A DNA stretch of 64,000 bases, taken from Staphylotrichum longicolle (taxonomy: Eukaryota > Ascomycota > Sordariomycetes > Sordariales > Chaetomiaceae). A model generated the notes under the pieces. It saw only the letters and a list, made by a program, of their open reading frames with translations, searched no databases and was not told the origin of the DNA. How positions within the stretch are numbered: position 1 is the stretch's first letter; every line of letters begins with the position of its first letter. The DNA lies in contig JAHCVI010000003.1 in assembly GCA_019096155.1 (NCBI GenBank), positions 2,790,001 to 2,854,000 of the forward strand, given 5' to 3'. The position numbers and the translations under genes are program-made. Of this stretch, positions 10,368 to 21,800 are shown piece after piece.

Positions 10368-13300
10368 ATGGCTGACATGGTCGAGGCGGAACTGGCGAGC
10401 GGAAGCGCCGCGGGCATCATTGCTGCACCTTCCGACACAACCACGCCGCCCCAGCACCAACACCAACACCAACACCAAAACCAGACCAGCCCCTCAGAAC
10501 CCAGCGACACCCCCGAGCCCATATTTCCGCCCCTGCACAACACCGCTGCCGCCGATTCCGACTCCCTCGCCTCGGGCCCCTCGGCCCCCTCACGCACCGG
10601 CCTCGGCGGACCCCCCCGCGACAATGACGAGGACGAGCCCGCCATTGCACAACCCTTCCACCGCTCCTCGAGCCCGAACCCGCCATCGCGACCGGGCCTG
10701 TCCAAGGTTGTCGATCATGACGACGACGAATCTCACGTCGGCGGCAGCGCCGGCGATGGTCAAGGGCCCCGACCCAGGCTGAAGCAGCAGATGCACCGCT
10801 ACAGTTTGTACGAGACGGCGAGCCGCTTCTACATTGTCGGCGGCGACGCCACCGAGAAGCGCTACCGCATCCTCAAGATTGACCGCACCAACGACGACGC
10901 CTCGGAGCTGAGCATCACCGACGACAAGACCGTCTACACCCAGAAAGACATGAACCAGCTGCTCGACACCATCGATGACGGCAACAAGGGAACCGGTGGC
11001 CTGCGCCTGCGCTGCACCACGTGGGGTCTTCTGGGCTTCATCAAGTTCACGGGCCCCTACTACATGATGCTGATCACCAAGAAGAGCACCGTCGCTATGA
11101 TCGGCGGCCACTATGTCTACCAGATTGACGGCACCGAACTCGTCCCCCTGACTTCGCCCAACTTCAAGGCGGATCAGCGCAACACCGAGGAATCGCGCTT
11201 CCTGGGCATCCTGAACCAGCTGGATTTGAACCGGTCATTCTACTACAGCTACTCGTACGACCTGACGCGAACCCTGCAGCACAACATCACCCGCGAAAGA
11301 ACTGCCTTGCTCGCCGGCCGTCCGTGCTCGATGGACGATGACTTCAACTCCATGTTCGTCTGGAACAACCACTTGCTCCAGCCCGCGGCCAAGGTGCTCA
11401 ATGCGCCCTTCGACTGGTGCCGGCCCATCATTCACGGCTACATCGATCAGGCCGCCGTATCTGTCTATGGGAGGACCGCCCACATTACCATCATTGCTCG
11501 ACGCAGCCGCTACTTTGCTGGCGCCAGGTTCCTCAAGAGAGGAGCCAATGACCTGGGTTATGTGGCCAACGACGTTGAGACGGAGCAGATCGTGTCCGAG
11601 GCCATGACCACCTCCTTCCATGCCCCGGGCCCCAAGTTCTTCGCGAACCCTACGTACACATCTTACGTGCAACACCGTGGCTCGATCCCGCTCTACTGGA
11701 CGCAGGACAACACGGGTGTCACCCCGAAACCCCCCATAGAGCTGAACCTGGTGGACCCTTTCTACACGGCAGCCGCACTGCATTTCGACAACCTCTTTGA
11801 GCGCTATGGCGCGCCCATCTATGCTCTGAACCTGATCAAGGCTCGTGAGCGGACGCCCCGCGAGAGCAAGTTGCTAGAGGAGTACACCCGTGCCATCGCC
11901 TATCTCAACCAATTTCTTCCAGACGACAAGAAGATCATTCATCGGGCCTGGGACATGTCGCGCGCCGCAAAGAGTCGTGATCAAGATGTGATTGGGACGC
12001 TCGAGAGCATCGCCGAGGAAGTCGTCCGCACGACTGGCTTCTTCCAGAACGGTGATGGCCATATCAGCCCCATCCGTACGCAAAACGGCGTCGCCCGCAC
12101 CAACTGCATCGACTGCCTGGACCGGACAAATGCCGCCCAGTTCGTCATTGGTAAGCGGGCGCTGGGTCACCAGCTCCACGCCCTCGGTATCCTGGGGGAC
12201 ACCTCGATAGAGTATGACACCGACGCTGTCAATCTCTTCACCCACATGTACCACGACCACGGCGACACCATCGCCGTGCAGTATGGCGGGTCGCAGCTAG
12301 TCAACACAATGGAGACGTACCGCAAGATCAACCAGTGGACGAGCCACTCGCGGGACATGATTGAGAGCTTCAAGCGCTACTACAACAACTCGTTTCTGGA
12401 CGGCCAGCGCCAGGAAGCATACAACTTGTTTCTGGGCAACTACATCTTTGCTCAGGGGCAGCCTATGCTGTGGGATCTCGCCACCGACTACTACCTCCAC
12501 CATGAGGACCCTCGGACGTGGCTGGAAAAGCGCAAGCGTGATTACATTCACTGGTACACCCCGGAATTTCTGAAGGAACGCGTGCTTCCACCATACCCAG
12601 CTATCCCACCCGCTCTCAATGGTAAACCGATCTCCGCGTACGACGACTACTGGCTGGAATACTACCGCCCGTCCACCCTCTCCTCCTTCCCCAAGATGTT
12701 CCCGTACAGAATGAACTCGACCATCAAGTACATCCCCTTCAAGTCGACCCAAGACGGCCGCTACGATCTCAGCCCCTTCAGGGTGCGCAACGACACCGAC
12801 GGCAGCGCCCACGAGAAGAGAAAGGCCAAAAAGGAAGTCACCATTGTCGCGCCCCAAGACCTGGCCCGGCTAGCCGACGACACCGAGACATCGTCCATCA
12901 ACGAAAAACCCTCCAGTCCCGCACCTAGCGGCCGCATCTCGCTCCACCGCTGGCTGCACGAGAAGCACCCAGCCAACGGCGCCTACCTCCATCCCAACTC
13001 GAACCCAAATCACCACCACCATCACCGTCACCCCAGCATCGGCAGCCAAACCCACAGCCGCAACAACAGTGCCGACGAAACGGCCACCCCCTTTTCGACC
13101 CACCACCAGCACCCTCAACAACACCATCACCACCACCACCACCGTCACAACTCGCACTCCGAGCCCCTACCCCACCAACAACAAGGAAAACAAAACAACC
13201 ACCACCACCACCAATCCCTCGTCAGCATAAGCAGCTCCATCGGCATCGGCATCGGCGGCGCCGACGCTCCACCCGACAAGCCGCACCAGACGGCCCTGGA

Positions 13301-13784
13301 GAAGTCGCGGGCCGCGACGCAGACCTTCACGCAGGTCGTGCACGACTCGCTCAACCCGAGCGTCAGCGCCGCCGAGGCCGACGACTACGCGCGCTACGTC
13401 TCGCACCCGCACAACCTGCCGCTGGTCATCTCGGCGTCGGACGACGCCGCCGACGTGTCGTTGCTGCTGCCGCCCGGCGAGGAGGTCGAGAGCGAGTACC
13501 TCGAGTTTGTGAACGGCGGGTGGCGGGAAGAAGGGCTGGGCAGGGTGGGGGATTTGGTTGCGACTGCGGATGGCGATGGTTCCTTTGGTGGGGCTTGGGG
13601 TGGGTGGGAGGGGCGGTGGCGGTGGGGGCAAGAGGAGGAGGATAGGGTGCTGTATGCCGAGACGGTGAGGGGGGTGGAGAACCCGCTGACGGTGACGGAG
13701 GAGGACGCGCAGAAGAAGCGGTACAAGGCGTACCGCAAGTGGCTGAGGGGCAAGAGCCTGTTCAAGCAGCAGCCGGTGGACTAG
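10368..13784 (+). CDS. FIG4: SAC-domain phosphoinositide phosphatase FIG4
   Basis: Intronless, 1138 residues from the ATG at 10368 (MADMVEAELASG); the frame is open further upstream and an ATG near 10138 is an alternative. Residues about 145-700 form the SAC domain: RYSLYETASRFYIVGGD, the N-terminal GLLGFIKFTGPYYMMLIT, and the catalytic CX5R loop in NCIDCLDRTN near residue 580. FIG4 dephosphorylates PtdIns(3,5)P2 on vacuole/endosome membranes and works in the Fab1-Vac14-Fig4 complex. The sequence identity is closer to FIG4 than to SAC1 (no C-terminal membrane helices) or synaptojanin (no 5-phosphatase domain). The region 13000-13220 encodes unusual His-rich and Gln/His tracts not part of the enzyme core. 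Yeast Fig4 is about 880 residues; the excess is this tail and the N-terminal extension. Confidence 0.93.
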   Translation: MADMVEAELASGSAAGIIAAPSDTTTPPQHQHQHQHQNQTSPSEPSDTPEPIFPPLHNTAAADSDSLASGPSAPSRTGLGGPPRDNDEDEPAIAQPFHRSSSPNPPSRPGLSKVVDHDDDESHVGGSAGDGQGPRPRLKQQMHRYSLYETASRFYIVGGDATEKRYRILKIDRTNDDASELSITDDKTVYTQKDMNQLLDTIDDGNKGTGGLRLRCTTWGLLGFIKFTGPYYMMLITKKSTVAMIGGHYVYQIDGTELVPLTSPNFKADQRNTEESRFLGILNQLDLNRSFYYSYSYDLTRTLQHNITRERTALLAGRPCSMDDDFNSMFVWNNHLLQPAAKVLNAPFDWCRPIIHGYIDQAAVSVYGRTAHITIIARRSRYFAGARFLKRGANDLGYVANDVETEQIVSEAMTTSFHAPGPKFFANPTYTSYVQHRGSIPLYWTQDNTGVTPKPPIELNLVDPFYTAAALHFDNLFERYGAPIYALNLIKARERTPRESKLLEEYTRAIAYLNQFLPDDKKIIHRAWDMSRAAKSRDQDVIGTLESIAEEVVRTTGFFQNGDGHISPIRTQNGVARTNCIDCLDRTNAAQFVIGKRALGHQLHALGILGDTSIEYDTDAVNLFTHMYHDHGDTIAVQYGGSQLVNTMETYRKINQWTSHSRDMIESFKRYYNNSFLDGQRQEAYNLFLGNYIFAQGQPMLWDLATDYYLHHEDPRTWLEKRKRDYIHWYTPEFLKERVLPPYPAIPPALNGKPISAYDDYWLEYYRPSTLSSFPKMFPYRMNSTIKYIPFKSTQDGRYDLSPFRVRNDTDGSAHEKRKAKKEVTIVAPQDLARLADDTETSSINEKPSSPAPSGRISLHRWLHEKHPANGAYLHPNSNPNHHHHHRHPSIGSQTHSRNNSADETATPFSTHHQHPQQHHHHHHHRHNSHSEPLPHQQQGKQNNHHHHQSLVSISSSIGIGIGGADAPPDKPHQTALEKSRAATQTFTQVVHDSLNPSVSAAEADDYARYVSHPHNLPLVISASDDAADVSLLLPPGEEVESEYLEFVNGGWREEGLGRVGDLVATADGDGSFGGAWGGWEGRWRWGQEEEDRVLYAETVRGVENPLTVTEEDAQKKRYKAYRKWLRGKSLFKQQPVD
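13004..13218 (+). repeat. His-rich low-complexity tract within FIG4
   Basis: CAC/CAT/CAA codon clusters encode three His-rich blocks (NHHHHHRH, QQHHHHHHHRH, NNHHHHQ) in the C-terminal extension. Such triplet tracts vary in length between strains. Confidence 0.8.
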
Positions 13785-13937
13785 GAGTTGGCACTGGCCG
13801 CGGCGCTGAGCGATGGCCTGGGATTGGTGGGTGTTTTCATGGTGAGAAGGGGGGGGGGGCTGGGGAGGGGGGGGCGTCGGTTGGGATGATGGCCATGGAA
13901 GAATGTCTGGTGGTCAGGAATGGGGGTGCCGAAATGA

Positions 13938-15948
13938 TCAGTCCGACGAGGGGAAGAGGGTTGCGAGCCGCGGGTCTTTTGCCACGAGCGGCGCGACGTG
14001 TGTCGAGAGGGAGGTCGCCGGGGCCTTGTCGTCGCCGGTGGCGGACTTGAGCACAGCTGCGAGCGCCTTGGACGAGGTGAGCAGTTCCTGCTCGATTTGG
14101 GTGTAGGTTTTGTCCGTGGCGGGATGCTCGTGCTCGGCTACGTGCAGCCAACAGAGGACGAGGGCATTGATGATCTCGTCCTGCCAGGGCGAGCCAGGGA
14201 TCCGGGGCCAGCAGTTTGCGAGAACCTCCTGGAGGGCTTTGATGGCCGCGAGAAGCGTTGCGGGGGCGACGGGCGCGAAGGGGTCGGTCATGATGGACGA
14301 GAGCATCGGGATGAGATCCTGCATTTTGCTCCACAGTCAGTGAGGTCGTCGGGGATGGCTGGCGCGCGTGGTGCTGCTCACCTTGAGATGCTTCACCGCA
14401 TGCACCCCCATCTCACCCACTATTGCCGCCGTCTCTTCGCAGAGCACCTTGACGATCTTCACGTGCTCCTTGGCGTGGAAATACCCCATCAGCACGCCCT
14501 CGCGAAGCATCTTGTCCAGGAGGTCATTCTTCGGCGCGCCCGGCACGCTGTCCTTGCCGAGCGTCGGCTTCTTGTCGGCCAGCCGGAGCAGCGCGGGGTA
14601 CGCCGCGTGGAGCAGCAGCACCGACTCGTTCTCGGGCGTCAGGCTGGGGAGGAAGGCCAGGGTCGGGAAGATGGCGTCCTCAAAGACTTGGGCCAGCCCC
14701 GTGTCGCGCAGCGTCTTGTCGGGGAATTTGGCGAGGAAGTCGATCAGGAAGGACAGACCGCGTAGCGGATGATGCTGGCCGAGTCGTCGACGAGGGTGAG
14801 AAGGACGGGGATGTAGAGGGGCCAGTGTTTGGCGATGAGTTGGGTCTGGGTTGTTGTGGGATGGAGTTAGCTCTTTTTTTCTTGTGGTTTTGTTGAGCAC
14901 AAACGAGATACCCCTTTGGTGAGCCAGAAATTGAATGTTGAACTGCACCTACATCTGCTTCGCGGATGGCCCATGCCAGGGCCGGGAGGGCTCGCAGGTC
15001 GGTGTACTTCCATGGTTTTGTCCGGGCCGAGTCGTCGGGGAGGCTCTCGCCCCTGTCGTCGCTGTCGGCGTACTCGGCCTTTCGTCCAGACGCTGTGATG
15101 GACGAAGGCTTGGACTTGGAGAAGAGCGGGCGCAGGTAGCTCTGGAGGAGCGTCTCAGTGAGAAACTGTTCCTTCGTGTGGCCGCCCGGGAGGCTGAACT
15201 GCTGCTCGAGCAGTTGACGGGCAGTTTCTTTGGTTTTGGGGCTGGCCCAGGTCTTGTTTTCGTCCGAGTAGACGAGGAAAGCAAAGAGCACTTCATCGTC
15301 CAGCTGCATAGGCTCAACTCGCTTCATGAAACCCTCGATGATCTCCATGCCAAGCCCGGACAAGGACCGACATTGTACAGAGAGTAGTGCTTCGATCTGG
15401 GACTGGTCTTGCTCTGAGAGATAACACGCTGAGCTGTTGTGACAGTGGAAGGGTTCGCTCTGGAGTGTACATACCCTCGTTGTTCTCGTTGCTTTGATCT
15501 TGCCCCACGTCTTGGGTGACCACAGGCGCAATGATCTTGGCTACATTTCGGACGAGTTCTTTTACTGCGTCCTGGTCCGCGGGCGTCGTGGGAGCGATGC
15601 GCTTCTCACAGCGCAGGCAGGTGAGCAGCGAGATCAGCTCCCCGTGCCCTGCACGAGTCTTTTGGGGACCCCGTCAGCTGCTCCTCAATCAACGCAACAC
15701 TTCTTGTTTGCCTGGACTGACTTTGTGTTTCTTTGAGTAGGCTTCGGCAAGTGGTCCCCTTGCTCCCTCGGCGAGGTCCTTGAGACTGAAGGACTCGGGC
15801 ACGTCTTGTTTCTGTCAGCACCGAAGGTGCAACATTGCGTACAAAACTGTGAGCGAGACATACATCGGGATAGTCTGTCGATTCTGTCTGGTAAACTCGA
15901 CTCCTTGACGTGGCGCTCTTCAACCACCAATTTCTTGAACCAAGACAT
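13938..15948 (-). CDS. TTI2: Tel2-interacting protein TTI2 (one-base frame break)
   Basis: Six-exon model: 15864-15948, 15694-15804, 15475-15648, 14953-15413, 14382-14845, 13938-14318; 558 residues if one missing base is allowed. Typical TTI2 blocks are present: LISLLTCLRCEKRIAP, LTETLLQSYLRPLFS, LALAWAIRE-like ALPALAWAIREAD, TQLIAKHWPLYIPVLLTL, TGLAQVFEDAIFPTLAFLP. TTI2 acts with Tel2 and Tti1 (TTT complex) as an Hsp90 co-chaperone that stabilises PIKK kinases such as TOR, ATM and ATR homologues. In exon 5 the frame slips by one at 14758-14764: SIIRY is followed by GLSFLIDFL in another frame; the family has RYRG here, so a single C appears to be missing (minus strand TACGCGG instead of TACCGCGG). 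No intron fits. The first two junctions (acceptor 15805, 45-nt intron 15649-15693) are less certain than the rest. Confidence 0.8.
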
Positions 15949-16482
15949 ATTTGAAGCCGCAAGATAGCGATTGATGGACCGAGTAACGTGGATGCAGGTG
16001 TATTCAATGCGATAGCCAGATGAGCATTTCGAGACAGCGACTGTCAAGGGGTCGTTGGCTTAGGGTGGTTTATTGAGGGTTAGATCGGCATTTATGTCGA
16101 GACGGGATGAAGGCTGGTGCAAGGTGCCAGTTCCACAACACTCAAGTATGGGGTATGGGGCACGAGGGTGCTGAAAGGCCACTGTATTTTCAGCGCCTGA
16201 GTCACCACTTCGTGGCTGATACAGCCAACCGACCAACCAACAAACCAACATTGTCTTACAGGCAGGCAACAACGCAAAACCAGCAGATCAGCCAATTCCC
16301 CGTTTACCTTACCTTTCGAGGTTGCAAGCTTGCTGCGACTCATATCTTGTGCGCCTGACTCACTGAGGCGCAGCTCAACGATCTTGCCCTCGAACGACCA
16401 CGCACATACTTGCATCAGGGACATCCAACAAACAACGTATCAGCAACCGGGTATCCTGTTCACTGGACTGTCTAACTGCCTT
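15949..16482. other. Intergenic, no gene seen
   Basis: About 530 bp between the TTI2 start and the CCA1 stop. A minus-strand frame beginning near 16424 ends in a donor-like GTAAGG and might be an upstream TTI2 exon, but nothing else supports it. Confidence 0.4.
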
Positions 16483-18237
16483 TCAATTGATCCCCAACTC
16501 CTCCCTCCGCCGCCGCACCTCCTCGATGGCCCCTGTTGGGTCCTCCACGCCTGGATTCCGGAACTGCCACGCCAGCGCAACCTCTAGCGCGGGGCCAGTC
16601 CACCTCCCTGGATTCACCCCCAGCGCCTTGGCCAGAATCTTGCCATCCACCAACCGCTTGATCGTCGGGGCGTCCATGACGTCCAGCTCCACGAGGTGAT
16701 CCAGAAGACGCTGCCACTGGGCAAGCACCGCCTCCTGCGCGCTGGCTCCTCCCTTACTCGCCCCGATTTGTTCCTGCACGTCGACCAGGATGGCGAACAG
16801 TACCTGCAGCCGCCAGTTCCCGCCGCGGGCGTCCCACTCTCTGATGGCCATGCCGAAGCGGTCGCGCTCGTTTACGCCTGGCCTGTTCTCGCGCACCATG
16901 TCTCTAAATCCCAAGATACTAGGACGGTGACGGTGTGCGGCAGTGATGACGTCGCACAGTTTGTTGGGCGCTTTGAAACCCTCCCGAGCCGCCTGCGTCG
17001 GGAGCGGCAACGCCGCCTTCCCTGGCTTCACAGGGGGGTCATCCGGGAGCTGCTCCCAGGGAGTGAGGGTTGCGAGTGACCAGGCGTAGTACCGTGCTTC
17101 CTCGCTCGTGACGAGCAAGTCGTAGATGGAGCCGGGCGTCTTGTTCGCTTCGAGCTGCTCCAAACACTCGTACGCCGTCCTCCAAGTCGCTGTGTCCGGC
17201 CTCGGCATGTTTGCCCGCTCTGGATCCGTAAACACGGCGTGATAGAGCCCGAGCCTGTCGAGGAGCCGGAGCGACTCAACCGGCCGTTTGCCTGTATACA
17301 CACACAAAGTCAGCTTTTCTTCCTCACCATTGCGTAGGCCAATCCCAAATAGACAAAGAGTGATGGAGAGAGAAAAGACAAACCCACCCTTCATCATCTT
17401 TTCCAACTCAACCCCGATCCTCTCCCTCGAGATCTTGACTTTCAAGTTCCCGAGCACCCTCTCATCCCCCATCACCCGCTCCGCCTCCCCGTCGATCCGA
17501 AACCCCAAGCGGCTCGCAAACCTCACCAGCCGCAACACGCGCAACGGATCATCCAAGAACGTCTGCAACGGCTCCAGCGGCGTGCGTATCAGCCCGGCCT
17601 CCAGGTCCGCCAACCCGCCCACGAAATCCTCCACCTGGTCCGTCCCCAGGTTATAAAACAGCGCGTTGACGCTCGCGTCCCGGCGCAGCGCGTCCTCCTC
17701 GGCGGTGCCAAACTCCACGACGGGGTTCCGGCTCTCCTCGGTGTACGTCTCGCGGCGCAGGTTCACAAAGTCGACGTCGAGCCCGCACAGGCGGATGGTG
17801 CTCGTGGCCAGGTGCTTCGACTTGTCCGGGTTGCGCGGCACCGTGTGCAGGCGGCCGACGTCGTCGGGCAGCAGGCCGTGGCGGTCCCGGTGCGCGGGCA
17901 CGTCGCAGTAGTCGCGCAGGCGGTCGACAAAGGCCTCGCCCGTCATGGCGTTGATGGCCGTGTCGATGTCGTGCGACGGCGTGCCGAGGAGCTTGTCGCG
18001 GACCCAGCCGCCGGCCCAGCGGAGGACGAGGGGGTCGCGGGGCGGAGGGGAGGTTGCGAGGTCGTGGTTGTCGATGAACTTGGCGGCGGAGAGGAGGAGG
18101 GTTTTGAGTTGCTCCTCGCGGGGGGTGAGGGTGATGGTGGGCGGGGGGTTGGGGTTGGCCATGGTGTTGTTGTTTCGCTTGGCTTTGATTGAACGTGGTG
18201 GTGGGGGGGGTGAAGTTGTGCTGAGCTTGCGCTTCAT
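16483..18237 (-). CDS. CCA1: tRNA nucleotidyltransferase (CCA-adding enzyme)
   Basis: Exons 17388-18237 and 16483-17291 with a 96-nt intron (17292-17387) that happens to be stopless and in frame; spliced product 552 residues. The class II nucleotidyltransferase head is clear: WAGGWVRDKLLG, then the metal-binding DID at residues 90-92 (SHDIDTAI), followed by the RRDASVNALFYN and FLDDPLRVLRLVRFASRLGF motifs of the ATP/CTP-selecting region. The enzyme adds CCA to tRNA 3' ends in nucleus/cytosol and mitochondria. Start ATG at 18235-18237 gives a basic leader (MKRKLSTTSP); a second ATG follows at codon 26 (MANPNP). In yeast, alternative starts of CCA1 produce mitochondrial and cytosolic forms, so both may be used here. 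Identification is firm. Confidence 0.95.
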   Translation of the reverse strand: MKRKLSTTSPPPPPRSIKAKRNNNTMANPNPPPTITLTPREEQLKTLLLSAAKFIDNHDLATSPPPRDPLVLRWAGGWVRDKLLGTPSHDIDTAINAMTGEAFVDRLRDYCDVPAHRDRHGLLPDDVGRLHTVPRNPDKSKHLATSTIRLCGLDVDFVNLRRETYTEESRNPVVEFGTAEEDALRRDASVNALFYNLGTDQVEDFVGGLADLEAGLIRTPLEPLQTFLDDPLRVLRLVRFASRLGFRIDGEAERVMGDERVLGNLKVKISRERIGVELEKMMKGGFVFSLSITLCLFGIGLRNGEEEKLTLCVYTGKRPVESLRLLDRLGLYHAVFTDPERANMPRPDTATWRTAYECLEQLEANKTPGSIYDLLVTSEEARYYAWSLATLTPWEQLPDDPPVKPGKAALPLPTQAAREGFKAPNKLCDVITAAHRHRPSILGFRDMVRENRPGVNERDRFGMAIREWDARGGNWRLQVLFAILVDVQEQIGASKGGASAQEAVLAQWQRLLDHLVELDVMDAPTIKRLVDGKILAKALGVNPGRWTGPALEVALAWQFRNPGVEDPTGAIEEVRRRREELGIN

Positions 18238-18873
18238 GTGGTGGGCGAAGGTTGCGATGCGCGATGTCCTGGGCCAGACGCGCGAGCATGGAGAGAGGTC
18301 AGCGCGAGCCTGATATTATAAGCTGCTCATGTTCTGCCCATGAATGATGAGTGTGAGGATGAGGCTGTGACTGGTGTGTCTGCCCGGTGACTCAACGTTT
18401 TGAGCACCAACGTCACTCTCTGGTATGCTTGGACCTCGAATGAGTGATGCCCAAATCAGAGTAAATGTTTTGTGACAACTCGCTTGGAGACAAGAGAGTT
18501 TGAGATGGAGAGGATAAGAGGTTCAGAGTCGTGATTTTGATCTTGACCAATTGCAAGCACCACAGGGACAGTCCGCATCGAGAGACCGGCACTGTGTTTC
18601 CACACTGTGCACAACCCTCTCCTGCTCTGAGAGAGGGGAGAGACGATGAACATCCAACCACAGCTGTGGGAAGCTAGAAGCGGTACCACTATGCGAACGC
18701 TCTAGTTCTACCTTATCTATTAAGCCCGACGGCGAACGAGACCCGGCTTAGCCAACTCCGGTAATGCGGGTACAAGCAGACCACCCTCCCCCCTCAACTA
18801 CCTCCTTCGTCACATCCCACGCATTACACGCTCGTCCTTGGTATCTCGACTTTCCAACCCCTAGATCTCTCTC
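18238..18873. other. Intergenic, no gene seen
   Basis: About 640 bp: CCA1 promoter on the left, 3' flank of the Arf-GEF gene on the right. No RNA gene or repeat recognised. Confidence 0.45.
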
Positions 18874-21800
18874 TCACGCCCCCTCCTCCGCCTTCTCTTT
18901 CCCTCCCTCCGCCGCTGCCTCCGCAGCAGGCGGCAGGCCAGCCGACCTAGGCGTCTCCTCGACCTTGGCCGGCTCCTCCTCCTCCATGGCCAAATCCGCC
19001 CTCAGGTTCGGCAAGAACCGGTCGATGCGCTTCCACGTCTCATTCCACAGCTCCGCCCGCGCGGGGTCCTTGCTCGGCGGTACGAGATACCCGTTGCTCG
19101 ACATGATGAGGAGCACGTTCTTGAGGTTCTCGGGTACAGCCTCCTCCTACACGACACAAGCACGCATTAGTCATCTTTCACTCCCCACCACATTTTTCGC
19201 GGGGTGCTATAAAACTTACCAAGCTATCCCCCTGCCCGCTATTCATCAACCGGTCCATGATCTCAATGATCTTGACCCACAGGTCCAGCATGCCGTCCCA
19301 CTCGGACAGCACGACCAGGTACTGCAAAAACACCTTGGACAGCAGCGACGCGGCCTGCACGCGCGTCTCGCTCATGCCGTCGCGGTCCGACGAGAACACC
19401 TCGGGCTTGAGCAGCCGCAGGATGAGCGGGAAGAGCACCTCGCCGAAGATGGCCGTCCACTCCGAGTGCTCCTCCTCGGCCGACCGCAGCTCGGGCGAGA
19501 GGAGGGACCGCTGCAGCGAGCTGAAGGCGAGGTGCCGGATCTCGCGGCACGGGTTGGTGCACTGTGTGGTGAGCGCCTGGAAGACGGGGAGCCAGTAGGC
19601 GGACCAGGCTGGACGGGTGTTAGTGACTTCTTGGAAGTGACGGAGCGTGGAGGACGCGCATACCTTCGCTGCTCTCGAGGTGCGACTGCTTCATGAGATG
19701 CGGGATGCGCGCTGTCATGCGGTAGATGTTGTTGAGCGCCTTGACGCCGCGTTCGACAACAACATTCTCACTAAGCGTCCATGGTCAGCAACCAATGTCT
19801 ACTCACCAATTCACGGACTCGGGGAAAAAAAAACTCACCTCGGCTTCTCCTGCTTCACAGGCCGCCCACCCTTCCGCCCCTGCTTTCGATCATTCTTCTG
19901 CTCTGCCACCGCCCCCACGCTCGCCATCGACGCAAACTCATTCAGCAGTGCGAGCGCCGCCTCGTAGTTCTCCGCCATGACGGCCGACGGCGTGCCCGCG
20001 ACGCCGCTGTCGAGAATCGCAAACACGGCCGGCGCCGCGTCAGCATCCGTCGCCAGTGTCTGGAGGATGACCCAGAAATCGGGCGACGTCATAATCTCAT
20101 TGCGCAGCGGGCACGGCTTCTCCGTGCACAGCTTAAGGCCGCGCAGCACAAGGCCAGCAGCCTTGATCAGCGTATCGCTGGGGAAGCTCGAGACGGTGTG
20201 CAGGAGGATGGGAACGCGGACGTAGTCGTACTCCTGCTGGCGGTGAGCCGGTCTCCTTGTCAAAGAACAAAGAGGGGCTGTACTTACATAGCTCGCCTGG
20301 AGCAGGTTGAAGAGATAAAAGGTGGCGCGTTCGATGAGGATGGGGTGGTACCGAGGCACATCCCTCAAGATGGCTTGGATGGCTTCCACCACCCGCTTAC
20401 CCAGCAGCTCGACGGTGCTGTCGTCACGGAGTGCCAGGACCGTGCAGAACTCGAGAATGTAGACCAACGCAGGGTCGTACACAGCCGAGCTCTGCCGCTG
20501 TTTCTGCCCGTTGGCTTGAGACGGGGGGATATTTTCCGTCTTGACTGTGATCACCATCGACCCGTTGTCCTCCGGGATCTGATCGAGCAGTGTGTCCACC
20601 AACGCCTCGAGGCTGTGGCTCGGGAGATGCCTACAAAACATGTCAGACACGCTTTCTTCAAAATTATAACGTGCTCGGCCGCTTGCACTTACGCAACATT
20701 AGCAAAAACATCGCCCATGTGGCACTGGTTCACGCAGTCCACGGTGCAGAGTGTGCTCTCTAGCTCCTCGTCCGACGGCTCAGGCGGGTCGTCGGCTGCA
20801 TAGCTCGAGATGTACGAGGTAAATGCCGAGAAGAAACCTGCTTCGCTCTGCTTCGCGCCCCGGTCGATGACCAGCGACGGTGGCTGTAATGGGATTGGTG
20901 GTAGGGCAAGCTTGTCTGCCTCGGTCGAGAAGAATGAGGGGATCAGGGAGTTGACAAAGAGGTTTAGCCATATACGGATAATCTGGTCCATATCAGCAAA
21001 ACAACGAAGCAAGTCATAGTAACAGTGAGCAGACTTACGTGCTTCCAGCTCTTCCGGATAACACTCTCCGAGCCGGTCACCACCCGGAACAGCACCAGCG
21101 TCGCCAGCTGCGGCCGGACATCCCTGCCAAATCTCACCGCAAGCTCGCTGACCATGACACTGTTGTCCCCCACCTGCACCTCGGTGTTGAGCGACGTGTT
21201 GGCGAGCGACTCGCTGCCCAGCGTCGAGATGTAGCTCAGCCGGTAGATGATCTCGTCCAGCGCCTCCGAGTTGCCGTACTTGGTCGCGATCCGCGCGCAC
21301 TCGTCGAAGCCGGTGATGACGCGAGCGTAGACGGTGTCGTCGGTGGCCGACATGAAGACGAAGAAGAGACACGAAACGATGGGGTTCCAGGTGGTGGCAA
21401 ACATGTCGGCGTCGTAGATATTGGTGTCACAGAGCACCAGCGGGCCCGCGGTTTCGGTCTTGAGCAGGAGCTCCTTCCATGCGTAGTCGAACGCGTGCTT
21501 GTTGTCGTGCTCGTCGGGAAGAATGATCTCGTTGGTCCTGATGGTGTCAAAGATATCCTGCAAGTACTGAGGGGCGAAGTCTTCGCCGCCATTCTGGCCA
21601 CGGAGGTTGCGGCTGAAGTCCTCGAACTTCATGGGAGACTTGACGGTCGGGTTGTGCTGATCCGTATTCAGTATGATGATGGCATATGAGAGGATGAATA
21701 CTGAGTCCTTGTTCGCCACACCCTCAGGGACTGAGCTGGCGCAATACTTTTCCGCAAAGGAGCTGACGATGCGCTCGATCAAGGGCGCCTCTCCGGGCAA

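Noticed and set aside
14740..14790. Intron in TTI2 to explain the frame change
   Set aside because: Conserved residues run right up to both sides of the slip, leaving no room for an intron.
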